Origin: Andrena cerasifolii
Lineage: Eukaryota > Arthropoda > Insecta > Hymenoptera > Andrenidae
Length of the DNA: 64,000 nt
Direction of reading: 5' to 3'
Assembly: GCF_050908995.1 (NCBI RefSeq)
Contig: NC_135119.1
Span: 5,642,001-5,706,000 of the forward strand
Shown here: positions 22,751 through 34,454 of the stretch, one piece after another
Position numbering within the stretch: position 1 is the first letter of the stretch
Layout: each line of letters starts with the position of its first letter
The notes under the pieces: model-generated
Told to the model about the DNA's origin: nothing
The model's input: only the letters and a program-made list of their open reading frames with translations
Databases searched by the model: none
Position numbers and translations under genes: made by a program

Positions 22751-22960
22751 CTCGGCGTTCGTGATCGTTGCCGATATTAACAAACGTGTAAATTATGAAA
22801 ACGTTGGTGCCCGATATTGTGCAATAATTCAATAATTTGACAATTGATTTATTTCGTATTATCGGGTTTATAAAATTGAGTCTACTGGGAATTGCTTGTC
22901 TTAATTAAACCAGACGTACGTACAGATTTAATAGCGGAGCTTTTCTCATCGTGTGCAATC
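22751..22960. repeat. Diverged inverted pair, right member
   Basis: Inverted partner of 18728-18935, about 4 kb away. The best conserved block is 'cgggtttataaaa' with 'ttaattaaa' on its outer side and 'gttgccgatattaac' on its inner side. Two younger transposons (19483 and 21480) lie between the arms. Confidence 0.7.
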
Positions 22961-24699
22961 AACTGACCGATCGATTGTCATGCTTATAGATAATTGAGTC
23001 GCAAGTACCTTTTAAAGCGTTCTTTTTTTTCACTCAATCCTGAATAACGGGTATCTAAATATTAGGAATTAAATTGTATTTGGATGTAAATATTGGAACC
23101 TTTATAAATATAAAATAGTTTTTATTTCAAAAACAGATATTACATTATTGTTGATCACTTTTGTGGCTAAGTATTTGATTAATGTTTAAGAAGACATTTT
23201 AATATCTTTTGGCATCAGAATTTAATATCCTGTACCATAGCACGTTTATTTTTTTATTAAATCGTCTTATAAGAATTACGGTGTTTTCGCTACGTGTGAC
23301 AGGCGAGAATAAACAAATTTCTGTTGATGATCAATTTGCGATATATTTTATTCTGCTTCCTCTTATTTTCTACGATTTGTTCACACTTGTTACAAACAAG
23401 GTACAATCTTGGGACTTTGGAGTGATAATCACTGATTTGGATGAAACATCAATACCTTTTCAGTAGTTCTTAAATAAATATTTGATACATATTTTTCTTC
23501 TACTAACATTCATATCTGAAGGGTGGAAACAGCCCTCAAAGTTTGTGGAAAACATATTTTACCCAATATCTCGTACATTAGTATATTAGGTCTGCGGAAA
23601 AAGTTTAAATGTGAAAATTGTAAATGTTAATAAATCTAAAATTGCCAACAACCATCTGAACATTTCAGTGTGTACATTGTGCACATATCCGTGATATAAC
23701 ACAGGAAGGCTCTATTCATCGATTTAAGGATAATGCTGTAAGCTACTTGAATGGTTCTATCTATGGCATACTAACTCAAGAATTCTTGATATTAAGTTCC
23801 AGCGATCATAAATATGACAGACTACAGGATTTTCGCGTACGTCTTTTGCGGTCACGCGTACGTGTTACGTGGCTCACAGGAACCGAGAATATGGATTACT
23901 GGGTGGAATGTCTACATTTTCAAGATATGGAATGAAATCTAACCGCAACCAGTTCAAACAATGGTTGTCGTATCAGTACCAATTACCCGAACGGATCATT
24001 TCCATCCGTGCGATGTTTCATTCCCTGTGGATTACTCTAGTCAGTTGATAATGTTTAAGCTGTAAGTGAATTGCACAGCGACCCAATCTTAACACAACAA
24101 TAGATTTTGATTGTCAATAAAATGATAAATCATAGAGATTAAAAATGAATGTTTACAAGAAAAAGTTTGAGTAGTTCCACTATTGGGCTGCTGCATATAG
24201 TAGCCGAACATTTTTCGAAGTTTAAAATCCCATGATTGATTACTTATAGTGTTATACAGTGTGTTTTTAAAAAAAGGAGTCAGGACTTATAGGTTAGAAT
24301 CTAGTCAACACTCTGTATCTGCCATGCTTTTTCGTTCACTGTCGCACAAAAATTCAGAACAATAGTTCAGGATACAATAAAACAGCCTGCCAAACTTCAA
24401 ATTAATTAGTCGAACCGTTTTTCTAATAAAAATTCACAAAGAATTACCTATTTTTCGGCCCAACAAGGCGCAATTCCCCGTTAAGAGTAAACTCGTTCCG
24501 CGTAGGGATGTGTAAAGTATTTAAATAAACAGTTTGCAAAGGCTTGTCGCAACAATTATGGTTAAATAATTGAAGAAAGAAAAATTAAGTAAACGTAAAA
24601 TTTGGTAAAATTTCCATCAATAGAAGGGGATAATTTGTCCTCATTGTATGGTGCAAATTGCATTCCGATATCTTTTGTAGTTCAAAAGTTACGCGAAAA
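22961..24699. other. Unassigned DNA; possible mariner-like end at 23586
   Basis: No gene is recognised. At 23586 'ttaggtctgcggaaaaag' after TA looks like a mariner-type terminal repeat, but no transposase sequence or partner terminus follows. ORFs at 23209-23466 and 23747-23935 have no recognisable motif. Confidence 0.35.
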
Positions 24700-25140
24700 A
24701 TGCTCCAAATTCGTCAACCCGGGCCACTAACGCGTCAGCGAGGTCTAATACCGCTGCTGGACCATTGCATACGTAGATAACGGGATCGGTGCGGTTGCAC
24801 TCTTAAAATGGCTACCGTTTTCTTACCCGTCTGCTACGTCAAATTTAATATTCACTGACGAAAGTCAAAAGCACCCTCTACTGGCACCTAAAAGACCCTA
24901 CACTTTCATCATTGGCTCATAGATGGCGGAAATATCGGTGCATGGTTGCGGTGGAATGCGTCCGTGAGGCGGTGTTGCCATTGTACAAGTTCGCGCGCGC
25001 GCGGGTTGCAGCTTATAACGTTGACCCTGTATACTGTTGCTTGGTAGGAAACCGGCAGGGAAAGCGCTAGGGCCATTCGCGTGTTTGAGATCCGTGGGAG
25101 CTGCGCAGATCGATCGCAAATCGGTAGGGCTGTAGGTCTA
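24700..25140. other. CpG-richer patch, no gene recognised
   Basis: A less AT-rich segment with a CG dinucleotide run at about 24995-25005 and the motif 'atagatggcgga'. It could be part of a promoter or of an old repeat. There is no TATA box/start/ORF arrangement to support a gene, and the minus-strand ORF 24898-25119 has no known motif. Confidence 0.3.
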
Positions 25141-26943
25141 CTCTTAGGTGGAATGATATATAGAGTACCCCCTTAATGGACATTAGCTGAAAAATCAACC
25201 TTGTCAGGGTTAGATGCGATTTTCGATATTAGTAATATAGGTAGCTGATCTGCCTGCTTCTAGTATAATATTTACTGCATTGCGTAATGAAACCAAGAGA
25301 CTATCTTACTTCAAACAGTAACACTTGTATTTGATTCATATCATAATGAATAATTATCTGCTATTATCTTATAATTAAATAATGATTTTTCAAAAGGGCG
25401 TACATATTTCCAGTTTTGACCTTGAAGCAAATTTTGATGGCATCGCTATAATAATGTTAAATTACATCCCCCAGTTGCACAAAACACTGCAAAATAGGTA
25501 TAATTCCTATTTGAAAAATTGAAGTGAAAATACATGTTTCATACAATAGATCTTATATCCAAGTTTGTCTGGTGACATAGTGAAATCATTTTTTCATCTG
25601 AAACGAAACGGACATATTTCCTATTCTCATCTATGAAATTGCTATGAATTCGAAACAAAAGTAACTTAATTTCACAGAGTTACCCAAACATATACAAAAT
25701 TAGTTTAAAAATGTACCCACTGCCATGGTATCTTTACAATAATTACTGTGGCAAAATAAAAAGTAACCATAAACATTACGTTATATTTTGAAAATCGCAG
25801 AAAAGATTGTGCAAGTTCTAGGGCTTATTTCCAAATGATTTTATACAGAAGGGCTTATTTTTTATAGTTTCCATCAAATGGGCTAATTTCTAATTTTTTT
25901 TTAAATAACTATTAAAACAATGTCACTAAATTTAAAACATTCCCGCTATTAGATGGAAGAATAAAATGTGTTTGTACTAATAAGAAAAAACTGATTTTTT
26001 TTTAATAAACGTAGGTACCACAGTTTTTTGCGGTTATTATAATTTTTTTATGTGGAAATGTGCCCTTTTAAAAAATCATTCCTCAATTTATAGTGATGCA
26101 AGATATGATACTATACCTGTGGTTTAGACCAGGAATTCATTTTCTGTCATATGAAAATATTAAAGCGTATATAAAAATAGAAACAGAAAACTGAGAAGGT
26201 ATTTTACTATTATTTTCGAAGCAGGCAAATTATTTGTATTTACATGAATTCCTTTCATGGAATGAAGGAAAAAGGGAATAAATTAAACAACGTTACTCTA
26301 GCCTCCGTCGGTGTTAATGTCATTCCTGCCAGTTGTTTTTATTCGATAGTGCGGGCCGCTGCTCATATTAAAAATATAACGTATAAAACAAGTAAGCGTG
26401 ATTATAATTTAAAACACTTGTAGCCCATTTAACTAAATATTAAAGGTTAAATTTAACTCATTAAGCAAAATTTGCGTGACAAAGTTTTATTTATTCATTG
26501 TCAGGTTTTTGCAGGGAACGTAGAGACAACTACAGTAGTCGACGTAATAATAATGGTTTATTGTATAGCAGAAAATAATATATGATAAGCGAAGGAGTCT
26601 TCGATATAACAGCATGAACTTTAACGCATCCACGCTTACCACACACCAAATACCAACCTCACTCTACATGTGTAAATTAGCTATAGAGGGCGCGCTGAAT
26701 ATGCCGCGGGAAATTTAATGTTCTAGCATTAATAACAAGCAAAGTTTAGTGTATACACCTAAAATTGTTTTACGAATTATGTTGTGTTTGTGAAAACCTA
26801 TATTCTACTGTAAATATTCCATCATTGAAAATTGCTTTAATAGAACAACAACTGAAACTTATTAACACTGTACAGGAAAGCTTAATTTAAAATAAAGAGT
26901 GAATTTAAATTAAATGGCCAGTAAATACGATTCACTATTAAAT
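25141..26943. other. Unassigned AT-rich DNA
   Basis: I see no ORF of note, RNA gene or repeat with definable ends in 1.8 kb. Confidence 0.45.
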
Positions 26944-26951
26944 ATATTTAC

Positions 26952-27517
26952 CGGGGGTCGAATGAAACTGTTAACATTTTAAATTAATTATGAAGTAACT
27001 GTAATTTTACGACTATTATATTTTCTGAAACTTTTATCCCATACATTTTTCTGTAAATAAGAAACTTTTATTTTCACGAAAGTAGAAAAAAGTTCTAGTT
27101 AAACAGGAACACTTATTCTGCTCTGAAAAATGTTGTGATAAGCAGATTTTCTGAAAATGTTGTGGTGTAGATAGATCTGAAGTTGAAAACTTAAACCGTT
27201 CGATCAAAATAATTATATAAAAATTACAATGTGCTTTCTCTTCTACATTTATCCTGCATCCAATTCCTTAAATAATATTAATTAAAAAATATATTCCTAA
27301 CCTTTATATTTTACCCTTAAAGATCTGTTCAAATGTATACAATCCTCCAGAACTTTTATTAATCGAACATAAAATAACTATTAAAACTGAACTCTTACAG
27401 CAGAATTAAAGTGTCACCGTACAAAGTTAACTTAAAACAGAAAGTAAATGATTTAGAAGTTAAAAGTTCGATAAATAACTTTTATTTATAAAAGTTAACA
27501 GTTTCATTCGACCCCTG
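26952..27517. mobile_element. hAT-type non-autonomous element with 8-bp duplication
   Basis: ATATTTAC at 26944-26951 is repeated exactly at 27518-27525. The ends are CGGGGGTCGAATGAAACT and, reversed, CAGGGGTCGAATGAAACT, continuing as 'GTTAAC'. An 8-bp duplication with a C(A/G)GGG(G) start is the hAT signature. The 566-bp interior is AT-rich with no transposase or BED-finger sequence, so it is non-autonomous. The intact duplication suggests the insertion is not very old. Confidence 0.85.
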
Positions 27518-27525
27518 ATATTTAC

Positions 27526-29272
27526 ACTTGTGGAAAATATACGCAACTTTCTTTAAACCCTCTCCGACGCATATCGCAAACAATAACTATAATACTCGCA
27601 TTGTTTACTATTACCATATTAATAGTATGCCACTTACGTATTCCTTTGAAATGATTCGCATTTCTAACTGCCGTAGTAATTATCTTTTATTTGCTGCGGC
27701 CGTGAGAAAATCAGGGTGAAGACGCCGAAAGCGTAAATAGGATTAATTCCAAGTAAATTTAATTCCGGGCTAAAGTTGCTCTGTTCGTATATCCTATTAA
27801 CAGCTTTGAGCTGTTGATTAAAGACTTAGAACGGCAGCAATAGGCGTTAAAGGTACGAGCAAATATAGATCAAAGGTGACGACATTCATAAGTCTTGGCT
27901 CTCGAATTAGGGGCACTTGGCACGATCGTTGCCAAATCGGAGTGTAAACAGCACACAGTCTGGCGACGCCAATCATGACAATTTGATAAAAGACGTTTGA
28001 AGATGCAATATACGGCTTTGAATGTCACATTGATTTAACTTCAACAAGATTTTCATGCGAAGGACGTGGCAGAATTCGTGAGCCAGCCGGGGAATGTGAT
28101 TCCTTATTAAAAAATAATTTAAAAGCGCAGAATTAAATTCTTTCCTACGAGGTTCCGGTGTCGAGAGTCAGTTTTGAAAGTTCACTGATCAACAGACGCG
28201 GTGGCGTCTGGAAGCTAATTCCCCTTCCCCCTCTACCCATGGGCACACTGAGCGACCATGTCTCTATACACGATTGCTACCGAAATGGGTACGGCCCCTC
28301 AGCATTTTGGCCTTATTATCTTATCTTAAACATAGTTCCGGTGTTTTAACATGACCCAGCGAATAATTTTTTTTTTAACCCATTTGTCTTTTTACTTAAC
28401 GTTTCAAGCTGTTTTTCTAAAAGATAAAATAATTATTCTGAATTAATAGTTTTAGATACCTACTTCGCGACTTTCCCTTTTCCTACGCATCTGGACATCG
28501 TCACCCTCTAAGATTCTTACAATTAGTCCTTTTTGAGCGAACGTGACTTTACCGAAAACAAGCGGATTAGGCCGTGGGTCCTTAGGCCCCCCTTCAAAAG
28601 TGAAAGCTAACGTCTCAGTCACAACCGAACTTTCTTTAAACACCTCTTCCTCCCTCACCAATCCTAGCTCCATTTCCCACACCCTCGCAATAGTATCTAC
28701 CAATAGGATTCTCCGATTTGTCCACGTTCTTTTCCTCCGCACGTCTTTAGTTCCAGATCTCGCTTGTACATCGCACCAGCAACAAGTTCAAACTAGCTTG
28801 TAATAAAGGACATTTTTTTATACAAGTATTTGTATCTGCATTCTCCCGGGTCGACGACAATAGTTATCAAAATGATACTTCTTTTACGAGACAGATAGTG
28901 TCGGTTTTTTGAGAGGTCCAACTGACGCGCTGCGCCTCAGAGTCTCCTCTATAGCAGCATATAAACCAGGCAAGATGGAGTGAGCATCGTTCCTCCCTAG
29001 GAAACCACCGTGCAGGCCACAGGGTGGGCGGAAAGCATAGTGGGTTCCGAAAGACCACGTCTTGACTCGATGGGATCACCGTAAGGAATTTTGCTATTGG
29101 GTAGGCCATAACGGTCACGAATTATAAACGTTCGCAACCGGAGAAACCTACCCGTTCTTTTACGAGACAGTCAGACGTCACGTAGCGCTAGTACTTGACG
29201 CCAGTAGATGTCGCCATTGTCGTTTTACATCTCCACTTGACGCCAGCAGATGTCGCCTTTCGAAAGCAGAAT
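27526..29272. other. Unassigned DNA with a denser ORF patch
   Basis: 28450-28860 is less AT-rich and both strands carry an ORF (28452-28742 minus, 96 codons; 28543-28803 plus, 86 codons). I recognise neither. 'aataaagg' at 28803 followed by 'ctgcattctcccggg' could be a retroelement 3' end, but no LTR pair is visible. Near 29193 and 29233 the phrase 'cttgacgccag(t/c)agatgtc' occurs twice. Confidence 0.3.
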
Positions 29273-29276
29273 CTAG

Positions 29277-29527
29277 TGATCCTCTGGGGAGTGATCGGTA
29301 TAACCGCAGCCATCTTGGAGCAAAATCGGAAATAAACATATCTATCTCTTTTTATCAGTATTTCTCTGTGTCTCTTTCTTTCCGTCAGTATTTCTGCCTC
29401 TTTCTATCGGTATTTCTGTCTCTTTCTTTTTACAGTTTCTTTCTCCGTCTACTTCTGCTTTTGCTGCAAAATCGCGGCAACCAATCGGCGACGATACACG
29501 TTGTTCCGCTCACTCCCTAGAGGATCA
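29277..29527. mobile_element. 251-bp MITE flanked by CTAG
   Basis: CTAG at 29273-29276 and 29528-29531 flanks inverted ends TGATCCTCTGGGGAGTGA and TGATCCTCTAGGGAGTGA (right end reversed). The middle is pyrimidine-rich, with repeated 'tctctttctttc..cagtatttct' phrases. It has no coding sequence. I do not assign a superfamily to the 4-bp CTAG duplication. Confidence 0.7.
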
Positions 29528-29705
29528 CTAGCAGAATCAACAGACGAAAACCTTTTCCCAGAAATCTTATCATGTCACTCCGCTGCCCTACCCCCATCAA
29601 GTAGTCGAAAAAGTCGAGGACAAAGAAGAGTATTATTTGTACTTCTACGTTAGATTTAGCTGTATGTAAGAAAAAAGTGATGAAATCCCTCCCACCCACC
29701 AGAAG

Positions 29706-30128
29706 CATGACTCATGTATGAAAGAAGCTAATTCCCTTTAATTCTCGAGAAAATTAAACAAGTACAGATGCAAAGATTGTGAAATCAACTTTGCTAATTC
29801 CAATTGTATACAAATCAATTCAGTGCTCAGATTTTCAGCTTCGGTTTTAAGTAATTAGCGGGCCGTTGTATGAGAAAAAAATCCGCATCTCTCTTAATCC
29901 ACTACTGACTTTGATTCGTTTAAATTAGTTTCTACCAAGTTTTTTATCTTCGATCAAATGATCTTCATACGGCCCGCTAAATACTTAAAACCGAAGCTGA
30001 AAATCTGAGCACTGAATTGATTTGTATACAATTGGAATTAGCAAAGTTGAGTTCACAATCTTTGCATCCGAACTTTTTTAATTTTTTCGAGAATTGAAGG
30101 GAATTAGCTTCTTTCATAAATGAGTCAT
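29706..30128. mobile_element. 423-bp palindromic element
   Basis: Arms of about 170 bp are inverted copies ('catgactcat..gaaagaagct' on the left and its mirror at 30107-30128), with shared 'aattgatttgtatacaattgg' minus an end base. The loop is about 29880-29960. Target duplication is unclear. The minus-strand ORF at 29977-30195 is a by-product of an arm. Confidence 0.7.
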
Positions 30129-30950
30129 GTTCATGGGGGTGGGGGTTACGCATACTCTCTTTGCTCAACATAACTACATATGTTGTTGTATACATATCTA
30201 ATAAGTTTTTTGTGCCTTTACAGATTACAATTTCCCAACAGAAGACACAAAAATCTCTTATCTGCTAAATTTACGTCTATTATACTTTTTTATTCCAACT
30301 TACTTCCCAAACTTATCCTAACTTTCTTTTTCTCTCTCATTTACTTTCCCTTATACCTACCTTCTAGTTAACCTAGTTTTTTTTTACTTATACCGTTCTC
30401 TCTACATCTATTCAGCTACTAAGTGCACGTGCACTCCGCGAATTCTCAAAACTGTTTTTCTCGGTACCGAAGTCTCGTATCAAAAAAATTTTATTCCACA
30501 TTTTGTATTTGGTTCCCAGTTAATAACACAGCCTCTATATAATATTTAATATCAGCAATGAAGTTTAATTTACTGGGAGCTCGTGATTAAAACATTTTTT
30601 AACATGAGGAACTGTTTGATGATAAATGTACGAAGTTCATTTTGGGAAATAATATTCATTTGTATTTAGTTGTAGGTTGAACAGTAATAATGGGACGAAG
30701 CAAGTTAGCGAATATATTTGCCATGTTCTTTGTCAGCAGTACGATAACATAATGAAATGGAATATAGTTCCCTCTGAAAGTGAGCTGGACCATATCACTG
30801 AAATGGTTGTAGATTGAAAAGAAGTTATAAGGCAAGATTAAACTTTAAATGGCTTTGGATGAACAATTTTATTTTCCAACATTACTGCCACAAACTTATA
30901 TATTTGTGTGCGCACAGTTGCAAATGGTAATTCCATTTTTCTTTTTAACT
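30129..30950. other. Unassigned AT-rich DNA
   Basis: Pyrimidine-rich sequence at 30280-30400 and otherwise nothing recognisable. Confidence 0.4.
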
Positions 30951-31192
30951 CGGCGGGAGGCGCTACTGGGTAAAACTGTTTGAGTTTTTGTTACAATTTT
31001 TTAAACAACTTTAATAAAGATTTTAAGATATTTCATAAATTTTCTTTGATTCTTAAAACACTGTACTTTAACATAAAATTTACAAAGTTAAAAAAAATAT
31101 TCTGAAACCATGTTTTTTTACGTTTCAATTTTGGGTATTTTTGACCCGGTAGCGACAACCTGTGTTACAATATGGGGTGCGCCTCCCGCCTG
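30951..31192. mobile_element. Small TIR element (CxGGCGGGAGGCGC)
   Basis: The ends CGGCGGGAGGCGC and, reversed, CAGGCGGGAGGCGC enclose 242 bp of AT-rich sequence. GC-rich ends in an AT-rich setting make chance unlikely, but the flanks show no clear duplication. Confidence 0.5.
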
Positions 31193-33288
31193 GATAATGA
31201 AACTTCATACTTTTTAATATACTAATCACTGCAGTCTTCCATTCTGCAAAAGAAAGTTCAATTAAGATGCTCTTGCACAATAGTTCTGCGCTACTATTGG
31301 CTATACCCTAACCAACGCTCCCTCGGAGCCAATGAGCTCATTCTAAATGCGTGAAACGGGTTCCTTCTGATATGACAAGGAGATTACAAGCTCATAAGTA
31401 TTTTAACTTTAAATTGGTAATAAAGTATCTACATTTAAAGCCGTATCCAGTTGCAGAAGTCGTCTGCGATTGTACATCAATTTGCAATTTATAATACTGG
31501 TTTATATGAGCTTCTTATATCGTTAACGATAAGAGTTCTGATGTAAAGCGTACTACGTTTCGTATACCCTCTTAACTGTATTTTTAAGCAGATAAGATGC
31601 TTTTTTTATCAAAGATTGGAGAAATATTCCAATAGTCCAATTATAAATTAAATTATAGACATATTTCAATAGTCTAAATAGTTCTATCTACGTTTTGATG
31701 AATTTTGATTTTTTTTTTAATGATATTCTGTGAGCTTCTTATACATTTTTCCATTACATAATGAATCAGAAGAATATACTAAGTTCAGTTACAAAATATA
31801 GGCTGGTACAAGCAACCTTGTTTATAAGAATTTTACTTTTCAATAACGTACGTCTCATTAAGCAGGTGGAATATTAGTTTAAACTACTTGTCTTTTAGTA
31901 TTTAATGTGTCATCAACAAAAGATTCGCTAAAAAAATAATTAGTGAAAATCTTATTTGAAAAATTAATTAACTGAAATCTTCAAAAGAATACAAAGTTTG
32001 TTGAATATTATTACAAATTTTGTTCGTTTCACTGGATGATAATTTATTGCACGAAAACATTTCACATTTTACATTTACTTATCAGTACTTCAGTATATCG
32101 CAGATACATTGATAACACGAACAAAAATTCTTTAAAAACGTAAACGTAGCATGTTTTTAAAGTTTCAGTATTTTCCATTCAGTGAATTGATATCTGAGAG
32201 AAATTATTAGGTAGTAAGCAGACTCGCGTTGGATTTAACTGTAAGAGGCCTTGAAAGCTTCGTCATGCTTGGAAATACATTCAAAGATATTGGGAGTTGA
32301 AAATTAGAATGCTTACTTCAACGAGAGAGTGTCGCCAGGAAGTTTTATAGCAGATTCGTAGGACAGTGTTAGAAAATTAAAGATACTTCTATTATTTGGA
32401 CGAAAGCGGTAAATAATCGCTGGGATAAATATATTCACCAGCTTCAACCCTTCGCTTCTAGTCGTACATATAAGCGTACATCTGATTTCAAAATTTTCTA
32501 CCTCTTGAATTTGCAATTAGTTACTTACTCTACGTAGCGATAAAAAATAATCTAACGTAAACTTTAAGATTGGAACGATAAAACGTAATAGTTACGAAAC
32601 TCTTGCCTCTAATTGAAATCTTCTGTAACGTTTCCTGATTGCTTTGCTAAATTCTGCTTATTATTGCATAAAATATTAACTATTTAATTTTAAGACGTTA
32701 TTACCGGATATATTTATCGGAAAACAAATCAGGAAATATTAAAATCTAGCAGTGCGCAGAGAATAACATAAATTCAATTATGATAGAGAGTTTAAAGCTG
32801 TCTTCCGTCAGATCATAAAGAAATTATCGTGGAAACGTAATATGAGCGTTTTATGCGGCAGCGTAATAAAAGCGCAGTATATTATAACATAAGGTACAGT
32901 TTATTGCAACAGACTTAAGTTTTGTAGGATAGCTTGATGATAGTGTGTTACTAAAGGCGGTACGAATGTCGAAGCTTTGAAAGCCGTTGAAGTTGCCAGC
33001 TCGATAAAAAAGCTGATGTTGGGACTGAAAGAGCAGTTTCTTTTAGTATCCAGCTGGAAAGTGGCATTCATTGAGTGTGTACTGTTCGAGCAACATGTCT
33101 TTCAATGGCCACTTTTCTTCTAGGTCGAGCGGCAGGGAAGAAAAATACGTAGCTGGCCGACGAGTCGCAACTCGCTACTGAACGATTCGTCTTCTTTCAA
33201 ATATTTAACTATATCTGTCAATCAGAGAACTCAAAATGAACCGATTTATTCGAAGAAAGTTACACCATAAACGCACTAGTCACATACA
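31193..33288. other. Unassigned AT-rich DNA
   Basis: No gene, RNA gene or repeat with ends is recognised over 2.1 kb. The ORF at 32313-32516 has no recognisable motif. Confidence 0.4.
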
Positions 33289-33400
33289 TCCTATCCTACT
33301 AATACAATAAATGCAAAAGTGTGTTTGGATGTTTGTTACTCAATCACGTCACAACTACGCAACGAACCTTTCTGAAATTTTGTATACACGTAGTCTAAGA

Positions 33401-34156
33401 CAGGGTTGACTAACTGGTGGCTCGCGAGTCACCGGGAGCACCTCCGCCTTGCTGCTACGCTGTACGGCCCCCTCCATACCTCCCAGACTCTGACGATCGC
33501 AGTCAAAAAGAGAAAGAAAGAAGGAGGAATCGACTGGTTGGTATGGAGGGGGGGGGGCGTTCAGACTGACAGCAAGACGGAGGTGCCCCCTGTGGCTCGC
33601 GAGCCACTAACAAGGGGAGGACAACATGTGGTAGACACCGATTTTGATGAGCCTTGACAGGATGGATTTTTGTCGAAAATAAGTAAATAGATGTCCGAGC
33701 GTTTCTGCCAATGGGCCTTAATAATAGAAATATTTACATGGAAATTATTAAAAATTTCATAGTGGCACAAAAATCTCACACTACCCTGGCGCCCGCGGGG
33801 GAATCCCTTTTGGAGGCGTCGTGGTGCCTTTTGAAGATGTTTCCACGTTAAAAAAACTTTTTAAATTTTTTTTTTATAAATTATTTTTTTTATATATTTT
33901 TTTTAACTTGGGGAAATCTTCAAAAGGCACCCCGACTCCTTCAGAGGGGAATCCCCCGGTGGCGCCAGGGTAGTGTGGGATTTTTACCATCTAAAACCCC
34001 ACGGCCATTATGAAATTTTTAATAATTTACGTGTAAATATCTTTATTATTAAGGCCTATTGGCTGAAATGCTCGGACACCTATTTACTTATTTTCGACAT
34101 CAAAATCGGTGTCTACCACATGGTGTCCTCTCCTTGTAAGTAGTTACTCAACCCTG
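33401..34156. mobile_element. hAT-type element inserted in the Helitron
   Basis: GTCTAAGA at 33393-33400 is repeated exactly at 34157-34164. Ends are CAGGGTTGACTAACTGG and, reversed, CAGGGTTGAGTAACTAC. 'ggctcgcgag' subterminal motifs are frequent in hAT MITEs. It is itself split at 33608 by a TAA-flanked MITE and would be about 227 bp alone. The ORF at 33406-33657 is not a gene. Confidence 0.85.
33611..34136. mobile_element. Palindromic TWA MITE inside the hAT element
   Basis: TAA at 33608-33610 and 34137-34139 flanks inverted ends CAAGGGGAGGACA and CAAGGAGAGGACA. Arms of about 240 bp pair around an AT-only centre near 33850-33905, and include 'taccctggcgcc' with its mirror. Its termini resemble those of the 17619 MITE, but the interior is different, so it is a separate family using a similar transposase end. 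Confidence 0.85.
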
Positions 34157-34454
34157 GTCTAAGACAAGGAATAACACATAGGATACTTTTTATCCCGATT
34201 TTTCTAACCGATCTGGACCAAATTTTGCATAATTACTCTCTAGAACCCTGCGGAAAATATGGACTACCATGAAGTCTAGATATCCCATCCTTTCCCTCCT
34301 ATTTCACCCCCTTGACACTGTGTGACAATCGAAGCTTTACCCGGGCAACGACGGGTGCTTTAAGCTAGTATATTACAAGTTTATAAATTGACACAGTGAA
34401 TAATATATAACGCTGGCTTATTGGTAAAGCTAAGTCCACTTTTTGCAAAAATAA

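Larger units (their letters stand above)
33289..34368 (+). mobile_element. Non-autonomous Helitron carrying nested insertions
   Basis: It starts TC (33289) after A, with 'ctactaatacaataaatg' typical of insect short Helitrons. It ends CTAG at 34365-34368 before T. A hairpin ACCCG..CGGGT (34339-34356) lies eight bases before CTAG, the standard Helitron 3' arrangement. Rolling-circle elements leave no target duplication, and none is needed here. It encodes no Rep/helicase. A hAT element (33401-34156) interrupts it. Without the insert it is about 320 bp. A decayed relative lies at 20773-21046. Confidence 0.75.

Noticed and set aside
28452..28860. Possible LTR or retroelement 3' end with ORFs on both strands
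   Set aside because: 'aataaagg' and a CCCGGG-containing tail were suggestive, but no second LTR, primer-binding site or gag/pol motif was found.
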